Below are positions 54,523 through 64,000 of a stretch of 64,000 nucleotides of DNA, piece after piece. The DNA is taken from assembly GCA_013368375.1 (NCBI GenBank), contig JAACJP010000042.1, positions 62,001-126,000 of the forward strand. Reading direction: 5' to 3'. A program made the position numbers and the translations under genes. The notes beneath the pieces are model-generated. The model saw nothing but the letters and a program-made list of their open reading frames with translations, ran no database searches and had not been told where the DNA came from. The DNA comes from Tricholomella constricta. Lineage: Eukaryota > Basidiomycota > Agaricomycetes > Agaricales > Lyophyllaceae. The stretch's first letter is position 1, and each line of letters opens with the position of its first letter.

Positions 54523-57500
54523 ATGAGAAAGGTCCTCTGCACTTGCAGCAAGTGTAATCAGTATACTTGTACTGATCATGGACATCAAGTTTCTGGGCAA
54601 AAAGTCAGTACTCAAACACGTAGAAATCATGAGCTTCAAGATCTACGATTTCCAAGAAATCGAGATAGTCAGAGAGCAAGAAATCAAGATAGTCAGAGAG
54701 TTAGATCATCGTCTCCGTCTATACATTCAGAAAGGATTGGATCCTCTTTTACATCAGCAACGCTGTCATCTCAGACTGCACATGTACTAGATCTTGCTGA
54801 AGTTGCTGCACCTGTTCTTGATCTCTGCTGTATTGTAGTTGCTTGGCTATCCTTGCATGCTGGAGTTAGCAGAAACACAGCCAATACTATGCTAAAGGCT
54901 TTTAGTTTCATCATTACAACGATGCTCAGGCTTATTCAGATTGCACTCAGATCGACTGGAGTAAATGTCACCGTCACTCAGAAAAAACTCGACAATTTTC
55001 CCTTGGATATCCGAACAGTTTATTCTTATAGCCAGCTCAACCCAGTAATTGTACGAACTGTCTGTTGCCCTCAATGTTTCAAACAATATCCTATAGGTGT
55101 AATTCCTATACGGTGCACATGGAAACGCTCTCCACGATCTAAACCTTGTGGTACTGAGCTTTCTGTTGAACGGCAAACTCGAAATGGAACTCGCAGAGTT
55201 CCGAAATGTCTTTTCAATACTCAATCATTTGAATCCTGGCTTATCTTTTTACTTTCTCGGGCCAATATTGAAGAAAGTTTACAACAAACGTTTGCAAAAA
55301 CTCAGCACCTTGGCAACACCACTCGAATGCATGATATTCATGATAGTCCTATTTGGAATTCACTACGGCCCTATTTACAATCTTGTCATCATCTGGTATT
55401 TGCTATTTATATTGATTGGTTCAACCCATTTACCAACAAAATTGCTGGCAAGGTTGTATCATGTGGTGCAATTATACTCTACTGTTTGAATCTGCCATTA
55501 TCAATCAGATTTCTTCGTGAAAATACTTTTATCATTGGCATGACTCCAGTTCCTCATGCTCCAAATGTTTGGACAATTTCTCATATTCTTCATTCAATTC
55601 GAACTATGATAATGGAATTTGACCTTCCTGGAAAATTATTACCAACACATCAGCATCCTGACGGTACTGCAGTTGCTGCTCGGATTATTCCTTTAATTGC
55701 AGATCTGGGAGGTATAAAAAAGGTGACTGGGTTCTTGTCTCATGGAGCTGGTCCTTTTTGCTCTTTTTGTAAATGCAAGAAAAAAGATATAGAAAATCTG
55801 AACTATCATGAATGGGAGATGAGACAAGGTGCAGAAGTTCGAGCTCAAGCTGAACAATGGCGAAACCTTGTTACAGTCAAAGATAAAGAAATTCTTGCCA
55901 AGCAAACTGGTGTTCGATGGACACCTTTACATGATATTCATTATTGGGATCCAGTCCGATATGTTCTTCTGGGTTATATGCATAATTTTCTAGAAGGAGT
56001 CCTTCAATATCAACTCCGTGTTCTCTGGGGTATTGGTCGTACAAAAGCAGCACTTAAAGCAATTGCAGATTCAGAAAAGGATGACAAAATATCTGATACC
56101 ACTTCCATATCTGAAGAGCTAGATAATGAAAGTGATGTTGAAAATGCTGAAAATGCTAGTACATCAGGGCTAACAGCTGATTTTGATATGATGGATATTG
56201 ATGAAGAGTTTATCCAATGGAGTTTGGACAACAGTAATACTCCTACTCCCAGTGCTCCAACTACCCCTGCTCTTGAAAATATTGTATTGATGTCACCTGA
56301 AGATGAAGATGAGGATATCGATAATCATGACTATGAAAATCTCACAGATGCATTTAAATTTACGGACCAGGAATTACATATAATTCGATCTTGTATATGT
56401 GAAGTTCAGCTTCCAACATGGGTTCAAAGGCCACCAGGAAACCTTGGAGAAGCTAGTCATGGAAAACTCAAAGCGCATGAGCTACTAGTCCTTTTTTCTG
56501 TTATATTCCCTCTTGTCATGCCAAAACTTTGGTGGAATAGAAACAATCATAAAAAACAGCTACTCGAGAGTTTTTGTGATTTAGTTTGTTCTACAAATAT
56601 CATTGCAGCATACTCTGTCACAAATGCTGAAGCAGATGCATATATGAATCATTACATCAAATATCGTTCTTCAATGCAAAAGCTCTATCCTATTTTTCAT
56701 TCAAGGCCTAATCACCATTATGCCATGCATAATGGTGAGATGTTGAAAGTTTGGGGACCTCTTTCTCTGTTAAGTGAATTTCCTGGTGAACGTGTAAATG
56801 GTGATATGGGAAGAATTAAGACTAATCGTCGTCTCTGTGAGTTTTTATACTAAAAATCATTTAACATCTATTCATTTAAATCATAGATCAAATGGAGTTG
56901 ACAATGCTTCAACAAACTGCACGTCGAGGACGTTTAGAAGCATTTCTCCATGATAACAATTTTAAAACTACTGCAGAATCTGAACTAGCTAAAATTCTGG
57001 AACCTGACAACTTTCAGTCTAAACCTACAAGTGTTCTAAATGACATGGAAATTGCTAAGGCTCATGCCAGTGCAATTAGACTAGATGAAAGGCATTATCT
57101 CATGCTTCTCCAATATCTCAAATTGATTGTACGAAAAGATTATCATTCCGTATATGAAATTATTCCTAAAGTCTTGGGAACACTTATTCTTCCACCTTCA
57201 GTTAAAAAACCACATCAGATTAACTTTGAAAATCGTACATACAGCCGAAACGATAGTCATACAGGAAACAGTCATATTCAATTTTATATTCCAGGAGCAT
57301 CAGATGATGTAACAGAAACAGGATATATAGAAGCAATTTGGGAACTTCCACTCGAAGGAATTTGGCAATCATTTCTTCTGATTCGACAACACCGAGCACT
57401 TTCTCCAACTCAACTAAAACAGAGCCCTTATACATATGAGCCATGCTCAAATTTGCAAACTAAAATTGTAAACTCAGAACCATCTATTCAGGTTTTTATT

Positions 57501-57617
57501 ATTGAACCTCGACACATTATATGTCATCTTGCGAGTATCAAAAATCCATCTGGTACATATGGAATTATCGGAGAAACACTGACAATATGCTGGGGACTAA
57601 ATCGAAGACGTAGATAG
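54523..57617 (+). CDS. Plavaka transposase (CACTA/Tnp2-like)
   Basis: Exons 54523-56836 and 56887-57617 (50-bp intron, GTGAGT..ATAG) join in frame to 1,014 residues with no stop. The ATG at 54523 is chosen because the protein then starts with a Cys pair (VLCTCSKCN) as in relatives. A second zinc-like group is CCPQCFKQYP. The catalytic region shows IDWFNPFTNKIAGK...SCGAIILYCLNLP, LIADLGGIKKVTGFLSHG, CSFCKCKKKDI, HYWDPVRYVLLGYMHNFLEG, i.e. the Tnp2-like RNase H fold. A Glu/Asp-rich insert (about 56080-56340) separates it from the C-terminal PTWVQRPPGNLGEASHGKLK and RVNGDMGRIKTNRRL parts. It excises and inserts the element. It ends 22 bp from the convergent gene at 57640. It looks functional. 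Confidence 0.92.
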
Positions 57618-57639
57618 ATACAAAAGAGATACTTTAGAA

Positions 57640-59676
57640 TTATTTTGATTGCTTCTTCTTTTCCTTTTTCCTCCTCTCCCTTTCCTTCTTTGCTTTCTCT
57701 TTTTTTAAAACCAATTTTGCTTTTAGCCAAGCATGATACCTTTTTTCTGCATGAAATTCCATTTTTCGACCTCGATGGCCTTGCAGTAACAAAGCCTTTG
57801 CTGTGACCTTTGCTGCTCGAGGTTTTCCTTTACGCCCAGTTCTGATCTATCAAAAGAATACGATCAGATACATAAATCAATAACCAATTGACAAATACCT
57901 TTGATGGACGTCCACGATAGATAATGCTCTTTATTTCCTTCATGTTGACTCTGTTTAACACCGTCTCATGAAATTGAGCTGGACCGATTGTAGTTGAATA
58001 TGAGAATGCTGAAATGTCTTTGGTAACTTCCTCCTAAATAGAAACAAATTAAATTGACCAGAATAATGAGAAAGAAATTGACCTCTTTGCCATCGAGCCA
58101 TCCAGGAGGTCGCTGAGCTCGAATGATTGTATAGAAAGGTGAAAGTGCTTTGATACGGACTACTTGCACTTTTTTTGTTGTGTGTTGGCATTTGCAAATC
58201 ATTTCAGAAGGATATGGTTGGCCTGATATTTCATTTTCAATATTTAAATATAGTGAAAAAGCTTCTACACACGCACCTATAACATAATTAGGATCCAATA
58301 AACCTTCCGATGCATATTTGTCATATAATGCTCGAGGAACTATTACTGAAGCTCGTCGAAAAATGTCGACATATTTTGAAAGATATATGCGATTGGCGTT
58401 TTCGTTGAATTCGAATGGGTTGTTGGTGTTTGGAACTGTAGTTTCATCTTTCAAAAATTCTTCAGAAGAAAAACGCGCCATAAAATCATGCAAAGCAGCT
58501 TTGAATGGGTAGTAATGCTTCTTCCGACAGATGAGACGTGCGGGCATGCCAGGATAGATGACTTGTTGATAAAGGAAGTCGTTAATGAGATGTTGTCCAA
58601 AACCTGCAAATGAATTGTTGCGATTTGAGGTCATTTCTTGAAAAATCGACTTGAAAAAAAATATAAGCTAGTTTGTAAGCAATATAGTCAACTCCACTCA
58701 CCTGCTGGCGACCTTTTTTCATTTTTCCAAACTTTGTCAATCCTCCTCCAACTACTTCTTGTCGCCAGGAATCCAATGCATCTCCGGCAGCAACTGGTTC
58801 ACGAAACCAATCTGGTCCACCTTTGAATACTCCAAATGATGCAAGCCAACACTTATAAAATTTCTTCAGATGTATCTTGAAATAATAAAGGCTTTTACTT
58901 ACTTCTGAACCAGTCTCAAAATCATTTTCCTGCCATATCTCATTTCGACTGATGACATGCATCCGCGATAAACGAGAGAAGTCCAGAAGTATCCAGGCCC
59001 ATTCAGCAGATACAAAAGCCACAAAGATGGTGAGGGTACGTTGCGCAGGTGATGAATCTGCAGTTATGAATTCCTGTGGAAAGGGAAATGAACGAACTAA
59101 GTCTCCATGTTCTCCAGGCCCAGGTATGCTGGTATCCACAATTTTATTGTAGACAGAACGAGGTACACCAGTGATGTGGCCTTCGAGTGCAAGACTGATG
59201 GTTACAGCATGCTATATAAATTTAAATGTTCAATTTAAAAGCTGGACTTTGATAAATAAAATTTACGCACCTGTCCACAAGCCAGAAGCATAAGCTTCCC
59301 TCTCCCCTTGCAAATCAATGGTCCACTTCTCTGAGGACCCAAAAGATATCTCCAATCTTGGTTTTCTGACCGTAGAATATCAAATTTTGATGGCTGAACG
59401 TTGTCCAACGAAGATGACAGGATTTCGCCATGAATTCCAGAGTATTGGGCCTGGTCAACAGTCAAAACCTTGTAGGGTCGATTTTCAGAGCCAGTTGGAT
59501 AATTTGATGGGTGGAATACAGCCTGAACTATCAATGAAATGCAAAGTTAGATGCAAAACACTGCTACAAAATTTGAAACACATACAGTCTGGAAAACATG
59601 TCTTTTTTGCATACGGAGTGCCCTTTCCAGTGCTGACCACATGGGCCATTGCATTTATTTCACCCCCTTCAGGCAT
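57640..59676 (-). CDS. Unknown seven-exon gene inside the Plavaka element
   Basis: Exons (minus) 59676-59586, 59527-59271, 59211-58903, 58863-58702, 58649-58083, 58033-57899 and 57846-57640 join through six 38-59 bp introns in consistent phases to about 575 residues with no stop. The start used is the first in-frame ATG (MPEGGEINAMAH); an upstream exon is possible because the frame is open back to about 59736. Visible blocks are FHPSNYPTGSENRPYKVLTV, GPQRSGPLICKGRGKLMLLA, GEHGDLVRSFPFPQEF, EWAWILLDFSRLSRMHVISR, YPGMPARLICRKKHYYPFKA, and a very basic C-terminus (KKEKAKKERERRKKEKKK) suggesting nucleic-acid binding. No family is recognised. Tail-to-tail with the transposase, it is probably an accessory protein of the element. 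Confidence 0.75.
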
Positions 59677-59724
59677 AGGATAAGCTAGGAAGAAGTTTGG
59701 AGAAGGAAGAGGCCAAGGTGTCAA

Positions 59725-61509
59725 GCTGAGGAATGAGAGTTGACAATGATAAGGTAATCATGGTCATGTGCTTAAACCCTAACCCTAGACCAAAGTGCAT
59801 GTGACTTGACCTCCATTCTGCAAACATTGATTAATACTCTTTGAAAGATGAGGGAAAATTGAAAGTCTGTATATGGTATTAGCATTGGACAATGCATGTG
59901 AAGCTCTTGAAAATATATGCAGCCTCAATGTTCCTATGAAATAATGAGTGGTGAAAAGTGCATGTATATTGTTTGACAATAGACTACAATGTAAACAAAC
60001 TTTCGCAACCACAAATCAAGGACACATTGCGGCACCTTCATTCCGCTCCGATCTGTGACTACCATCAGCCCTGACGCCACCTCCAGAAAGCTCACAATAC
60101 TTGAAAAAAGGTAAACTACAATCGGCCAACAGAGTGTCCGTCTTTGTCCATGGTATGTCCTCTGCCTCATTTTGCATTGTGCTCGACACACCTTCATTGC
60201 GCTCATTTACAGGCTGCTGGTGCTCATCAGCCCTGACTAGAGGTTCGAGCATGCATCTTTGCCCTGGCGGTACATCCTCTTCAATCCACCTTGCCTTCAT
60301 TATGCTCATCTACAGGCTGCCGGCTCTCACAATCCCATGCGCTCATCAGCCCCAACACTGCCTACACGACCAAGCTCAGATGCTTCTCCCCTCAATGCCT
60401 TTCACGAGACGTTCCTGATGCTTGCAAATATGCAAGAATCTGCAGTGGTATCGACACAGTAGTAATCGGCGAACATTTGGAACATTTAGGATTCGAGCAG
60501 GACATTTAGAATTCGAGCGGTGCGTATTCGTCCAATTCAGAGCCTGGGATGAGCGTGGCCTCACGGCACCCCTACCATCAGTCACCACTGGATCGTCGCC
60601 CTCACCAGCCTCTGCCATGGCCATGGCCCCTATCATGGCCCCACTTCCCTCATCTCCACCATCTCCCGGCATCACCCCTCCCTACCTTTGTCGTCACCCC
60701 ACACACCAACCTTTGTCGTCACCCCCACACACCACCCCACACACCTACCTTCATCGTCACCCCACACACCATTGTCTCCGTTGCCCCACATACCTACACA
60801 CCATCGTCTCCGTCGCCCCACATACCTACCTTCATCACCTTTATCGTCGCCCCACACATCATCTCTGTCACCACTGGTATTGTCCTGCCTTCCGTCATCG
60901 GTTATCAGCCACCACTCCTTGGTCATCGCCACTCTTGGTCATCACCACCACTCAGCAATGGATGCATGGGATATGGGGGCAATGTTCGCGTCGGGGGGTT
61001 GATCCGGGCTTCAGGAGGCAGCACCGATGAGCGCGCTGCCCCGCTGGCCTGCAAATCACACTGGACTTCAGTGCTGGACGTCCTCGAGAACGTTCTCGAG
61101 GAGGTGGTGATTGGAGGGATGGGTGGGGTAGGGGCGATGTTTGTGTTTGGGGTTGATCCGGGCTTCAGGGAGGCAGCACTGATGAGCGCGACCCCCACCA
61201 CTGTCGCTCCATCTTCTCATTGCTTCCACCACCTCTGCTATCATGACCATTTCTATCAGTGTTCTATATAGCATAGCATAATATCATATATTTTCATGTA
61301 GCATAGGTAAGATGGTTTGAATATATGAAGTAGGATGAATCATATTCGACATAGAACTTCTGCGAAGAAGGAGGAAGAACATGAAGGAAAAAAAATAAAA
61401 TGAAAATGAAAACATCATAATCGAAATCTGTGAGTATATTAAGCTGGAGCATTCACAAGATATTTGGTCAGACGTACCATGCCATCAAGTCCATTTGACT
61501 TGTTCCAAT
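59725..61509. repeat. Non-coding block with C-rich minisatellite, direct repeats and a palindrome
   Basis: It contains two telomere-like CCCTAA units (59778-59789) and three imperfect copies of a 'cttcattgcgctcat..acaggctgc' unit (60020-60350). A C/A-rich minisatellite (about 60680-60880, CGTCACCCCACACACC-type units) and a 65-bp direct repeat (60975-61040 and 61131-61191) follow. A perfect 22-bp palindrome is centred on GAGAACGTTCTC (61081-61102). Base composition differs from the AT-rich rest of the element, so it may be a captured or inserted segment. No gene is seen. Confidence 0.6.
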
Positions 61510-63012
61510 CTACAACATGTCCCCATTCTCATCCCCATTGTCCTTGTTATCCAAGTTCAACAGCTCTAATTCTTCCTCTGTCGGAAGGTTATAGAGTGCT
61601 TTGACTGAATTTCCATACTTTGTCATGAACTCGTCTTCGGGCATCTTCTTCCAGTCCGGAGTAGGATTTGAGTCACATGCGTCTTGGAGAGGAAGAGCGA
61701 TCGGAGCTTTGATATAGAGGGCACGGAAAGTAATATCCATGCTGTTGAAATAAGCAGGAGAGAACCAATCCAAAGGACAGTTTTGAGGTAAACGTTCGGA
61801 TATCCGGCTCGTCCGACCTTCAGGATGGGGAATTCGAGGCTCTTCACGCCGAGTGTTACGCTTTTGACCACGAAACAAAGGGGTTCCAGTTTGTCGACGA
61901 GAATCGATTGTGTGAAGGAAATGGGTGATGTGGATGTTACGAGCAGGTTTGTTCATAATAAGAAATCCAGGTCCAGTGGGATTGTCTTCCTGATCTGAGG
62001 TACATTCTGGGTCAACAGCAAGGAGCCGAACACGATCATTCCAACCATTATCATGGAGGTACTTGTGGCGGCGATTTGTTAGCTGTCAAAAAATAATAAG
62101 AATAGAATTATTGTAGAAATAAGCAATCTCATACCTCCAGACGATGTTTATAAGCCTTGTTCTCCTGTTTGGCTCGAACAAGGCTTCCAGGTTCCTTCTG
62201 TTCCTTCAGAACCAAATCCTTCATATATGACCATAGAAAGTTACGATACAGCTTCTGTATCATGATCGTATCCTTGAGGTAGCGAAGATTTGGTGAGAGA
62301 TGTTGGTAAGCAAAAATGGACGCAGATTGCTCGAAAGTCCATATAGCAATGGATTCGAGAGCACCGTTATAGGAAGATGTTGGGGTACCACCGATGAGGT
62401 CAGGACACCATGAAGAAAGACCAAAGGAATGAATCGTGCCAAACATCATGCGAAGAGCATTTTCTGGAACTCGACCAATAGCAAGAACGATTAAAGAAGT
62501 GGGATCAGTGGCGCACTTGATTCGAAGCTCTCTGATAGCATTCAGTGCCAATTGGTCGACAGATTGGAAGCTCGTGTGATTGCCTTTCAGCAACCGATCA
62601 ACCTCGCTAGCAATGGTGAACCGCTGCTCAAAAGTCCGGATGGCATGCACATCAGGTTGCTCTGGGACTGAAACATTGGTAACAGCACCCAGAAGTATAC
62701 GAAGGTGTGTCTCTAAAGCAGTCTGCAACATAATATAATATTAGTTCAAGACAAAGACAAAGACAACGACAAAGACAAAGGTAAAGGCAAAAGCAAAGGC
62801 AAAAATGCAAGAAATTAAGAATTTACCTTGAAGCCTCTAGCATCATCTGGGATATCCCCTTTTTTTAGATGATAGACGTTTTGCCTAAACCTTGAAGAAT
62901 CAGTATCAGGGGGTATGACGCCTCGTTTCTTCCGCGGTGAATCTGGAGAATTCTTGAAAGAAGAAGTTGTTCTCTTTCGCTTGGGTGTAGACGGTCCTGC
63001 AGGGGAAGACAT
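61510..63012 (-). CDS. Unknown three-exon gene inside the Plavaka element
   Basis: Exons 63012-62827, 62722-62135 and 62082-61510 join in frame (introns 104 and 52 bp) to 448 residues with no stop. The N-terminus is Ser/Pro/Lys-rich and nuclear-localisation-like (STPKRKRTTSS, DSPRKKRG). The block SSRFRQNVYHLKKGDIPDDA follows, then a helical middle (TALETHLRILLGAV, IRTFEQRFTIASEVDRLL, FLWSYMKDLVLKEQK). The C-terminal part has VDPECTSDQEDNPTGPGFL, HITHFLHTIDSRRQTGTPLF and an acidic tail (NLDNKDNGDENGD). I recall similar hypothetical proteins in mushroom genomes but no function. It is the only gene reading away from the right terminal repeat, so its promoter probably lies in or next to it. Confidence 0.8.
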
Positions 63013-63159
63013 TGAAGAAGAGAAGATGTAACAAAGGAAATATAGGAAGGACAGGACAAAGGTGCACAAAGGTGCGCGTCGACAAGGAACAAATGAGGTC
63101 ACATGCATTTCACATGACCGTCATATTTCACATGACCATAATTTCATGTGACCATTCCC

Positions 63160-63557
63160 CAATTCCAAATCCGATATCTCGCCGTTCCGATTTCCAACTA
63201 CCGATAAGGTAGAATTGCACTAGACTTTTCATTATGTAATTGATTGACTTTTCCTCATGATGGCACTTGATGTACATGTCAAGTGAAGTGAATTCATATT
63301 GTACAACATGCCGTGGGAAATGCCTCCGGTGTATGTTTCCCAAAAAGCAATTTCTTTTCCTTATGAAAGATTTGGGAAACACATTGTATTTTTTGCGAGA
63401 AACATGAAAGGAATTTCGTGATAGAAACATGTGGAGAAAATATATCATTTCTCCAGAAAATACAGGTTATATATTTTTAATGCCTGTTTTCTCAGAACAC
63501 GGAAGACATGTTTTTATTGCGTGTTTCCCAAGAAAACACTCACAGGCGCCCGCAGTG
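63160..63557. repeat. Right terminal inverted region of the Plavaka element
   Basis: Inverted counterpart of 53684-54110. It ends GCCCGCAGTG, followed by the duplicated CAG. Confidence 0.8.
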
Positions 63558-63560
63558 CAG

Positions 63561-63999
63561 GGATGCCACATGACATACGCCAAGATAGGTGCCAACCAGG
63601 TGTCGACTGTAGGATCTGAAGAGAAACGTGCAATAACAGTCATGGTCACACTGACTAACGATGGTGTCCTGCTCCCTTTCAATCCATCCATAAAGGCACA
63701 ACAAAGCTTTCACTACCAAAGGACAATGCTCCCTACATGACTGAGTCACTTCAAGCGGGGTTCCTTTTTGAGCCGTCGAAGACCAAGACGTACTGGTCGA
63801 CACAGGCCACGATGAAAAACTTTGTCGACAACATACTATCACCCCACTTTGAGGCAGTGAAAGAGCATCTTGGCCTGCCTCCAGCGCAGTGCTCAATGTG
63901 GTTCATCGACTGTTGGTCTGTTCACAGATCCAATCAGTTTCTGACATGGATGGGGAACCACCATGGAACAATCATTGTTCTTTTTGTCCCTGCAGGCAT
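63561..63999 (+). pseudogene. Element C: DDE transposase, continuation (runs off window)
   Basis: It resumes the frame of 53683 with GCHMTYAKIGANQVSTVGSEEKRAITVMV and NDGVLLPF. A 1-bp loss near 63681 then shifts the frame. The next part reads SIHKGTTKLSLPK, TKTYWSTQATMKNFVDNIL and the second catalytic block MWFIDCWSVHRSNQF (about 63897-63945), followed by GTIIVLFVPAGM at the window edge. The third acidic residue lies beyond the window. Confidence 0.8.
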
Positions 64000-64000
64000 G

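Larger units (their letters stand above)
53684..63557 (+). mobile_element. Complete Plavaka (CACTA-like) DNA transposon with three genes
   Basis: The ends are CACTGCAGGC... (left) and ...GCCCGCAGTG (right), i.e. CACTG termini, with a 3-bp duplication CAG (53681-53683 and 63558-63560). These are the hallmarks of the CACTA group. Terminal regions of about 400 bp are inverted copies (53684-about 54110 and about 63160-63557). The 9,874-bp element encodes an intact transposase (plus) and two intact multi-exon genes (minus). Removing it and one CAG restores the element C transposase frame exactly. Confidence 0.93.

Noticed and set aside
57640..59676. TET/JBP dioxygenase in the Plavaka element
   Set aside because: Such enzymes ride on related mushroom transposons, and an H-G-D string is present, but the second His, the Arg and the surrounding fold motifs are not recognisable.
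59774..59790. Telomere-like CCCTAA repeats
   Set aside because: Only two units inside a transposon; no array and no other sign of a chromosome end.
60549..61271. Plus-strand 240-codon frame in the C-rich block
   Set aside because: His/Pro/Thr-rich translation of a minisatellite, with overlapping frames of similar length; no coding signature.

Overview
The window is chromosomal DNA of a filamentous basidiomycete, most likely an agaricomycete (mushroom-forming fungus). The evidence is short 45-65 bp GT..AG introns, a C2-NACHT-WD40 NLR-type gene, a Plavaka (CACTA-like) transposon, Tad1-type LINE debris, and a Ty3/Gypsy family whose reverse transcriptase/integrase motifs are typical of mushrooms. 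I see no rRNA, tRNA or CRISPR. The species cannot be named from the sequence.

Layout. (1) 1-8 kb: sparse, mostly unassignable sequence, with a broken protein-kinase-like gene (about 2507-3713) and a small two-exon gene (4841-5468). (2) 8.1-13.2 kb: a long NLR-like gene that can be spliced through seven exons into C2, NACHT and 14 nearly identical WD40 repeats. (3) 13.24-14.48 kb: a truncated LINE. (4) 14.48-50.59 kb: a nest of transposons. A chromodomain Gypsy element (element A, about 6.2 kb of its own sequence, LTRs 14484-14873 and 50198-50587) is interrupted twice. The first interruption is a different Gypsy-type element, B1 (16751-27174, 4-bp duplication CCGT). The second is a MULE DNA transposon (27284-46778, 9-bp duplication GAAGATGAG). 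The MULE contains a solo LTR of the A family (30246-30720, duplication CCAAC) and a complete 13.4-kb element, B2 (30967-44322, duplication GCGG). B2 itself carries a 386-bp insertion in gag. At the four main junctions with coding sequence, removing the insert and one duplication restores the host reading frame, so these boundaries are firm. (5) 50.6-64 kb: a DDE transposon (element C, 51.8 kb to beyond the window) split by a complete 9.87-kb Plavaka element (53684-63557, duplication CAG). The Plavaka element carries an intact transposase and two intact, unrecognised multi-exon genes.

The most interesting system is the B retrotransposon family. Its gag-protease and pol lie on the minus strand, with a tRNA-type primer site, a polypurine tract and a consensus -1 slippery site. 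About 3.9 kb next to its 3' LTR encodes, on the opposite strand, two paralogous three-exon genes. Both proteins carry a Cys pattern exactly matching the fungal Zn2Cys6 cluster, C-X2-C-X6-C-X8-C-X2-C-X6-C. Intron positions are shared by the paralogues. Antisense orientation would explain how introns survive in an element that replicates through RNA. A polypurine-tract/hairpin module precedes each gene, suggesting tandem duplication.

A second theme is SUMO. The MULE encodes a Ulp1-like cysteine peptidase followed by four SUMO-interacting-motif-like strings ahead of its DNA-binding domain and transposase. The unrelated element C also has a Ulp1-like domain upstream of its transposase, with the catalytic Cys apparently lost. 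LTR divergence counted by eye (about 8 substitutions in 1.04 kb for B2, about 17 in 390 bp for A) agrees with the nesting order: A oldest, B2 youngest.
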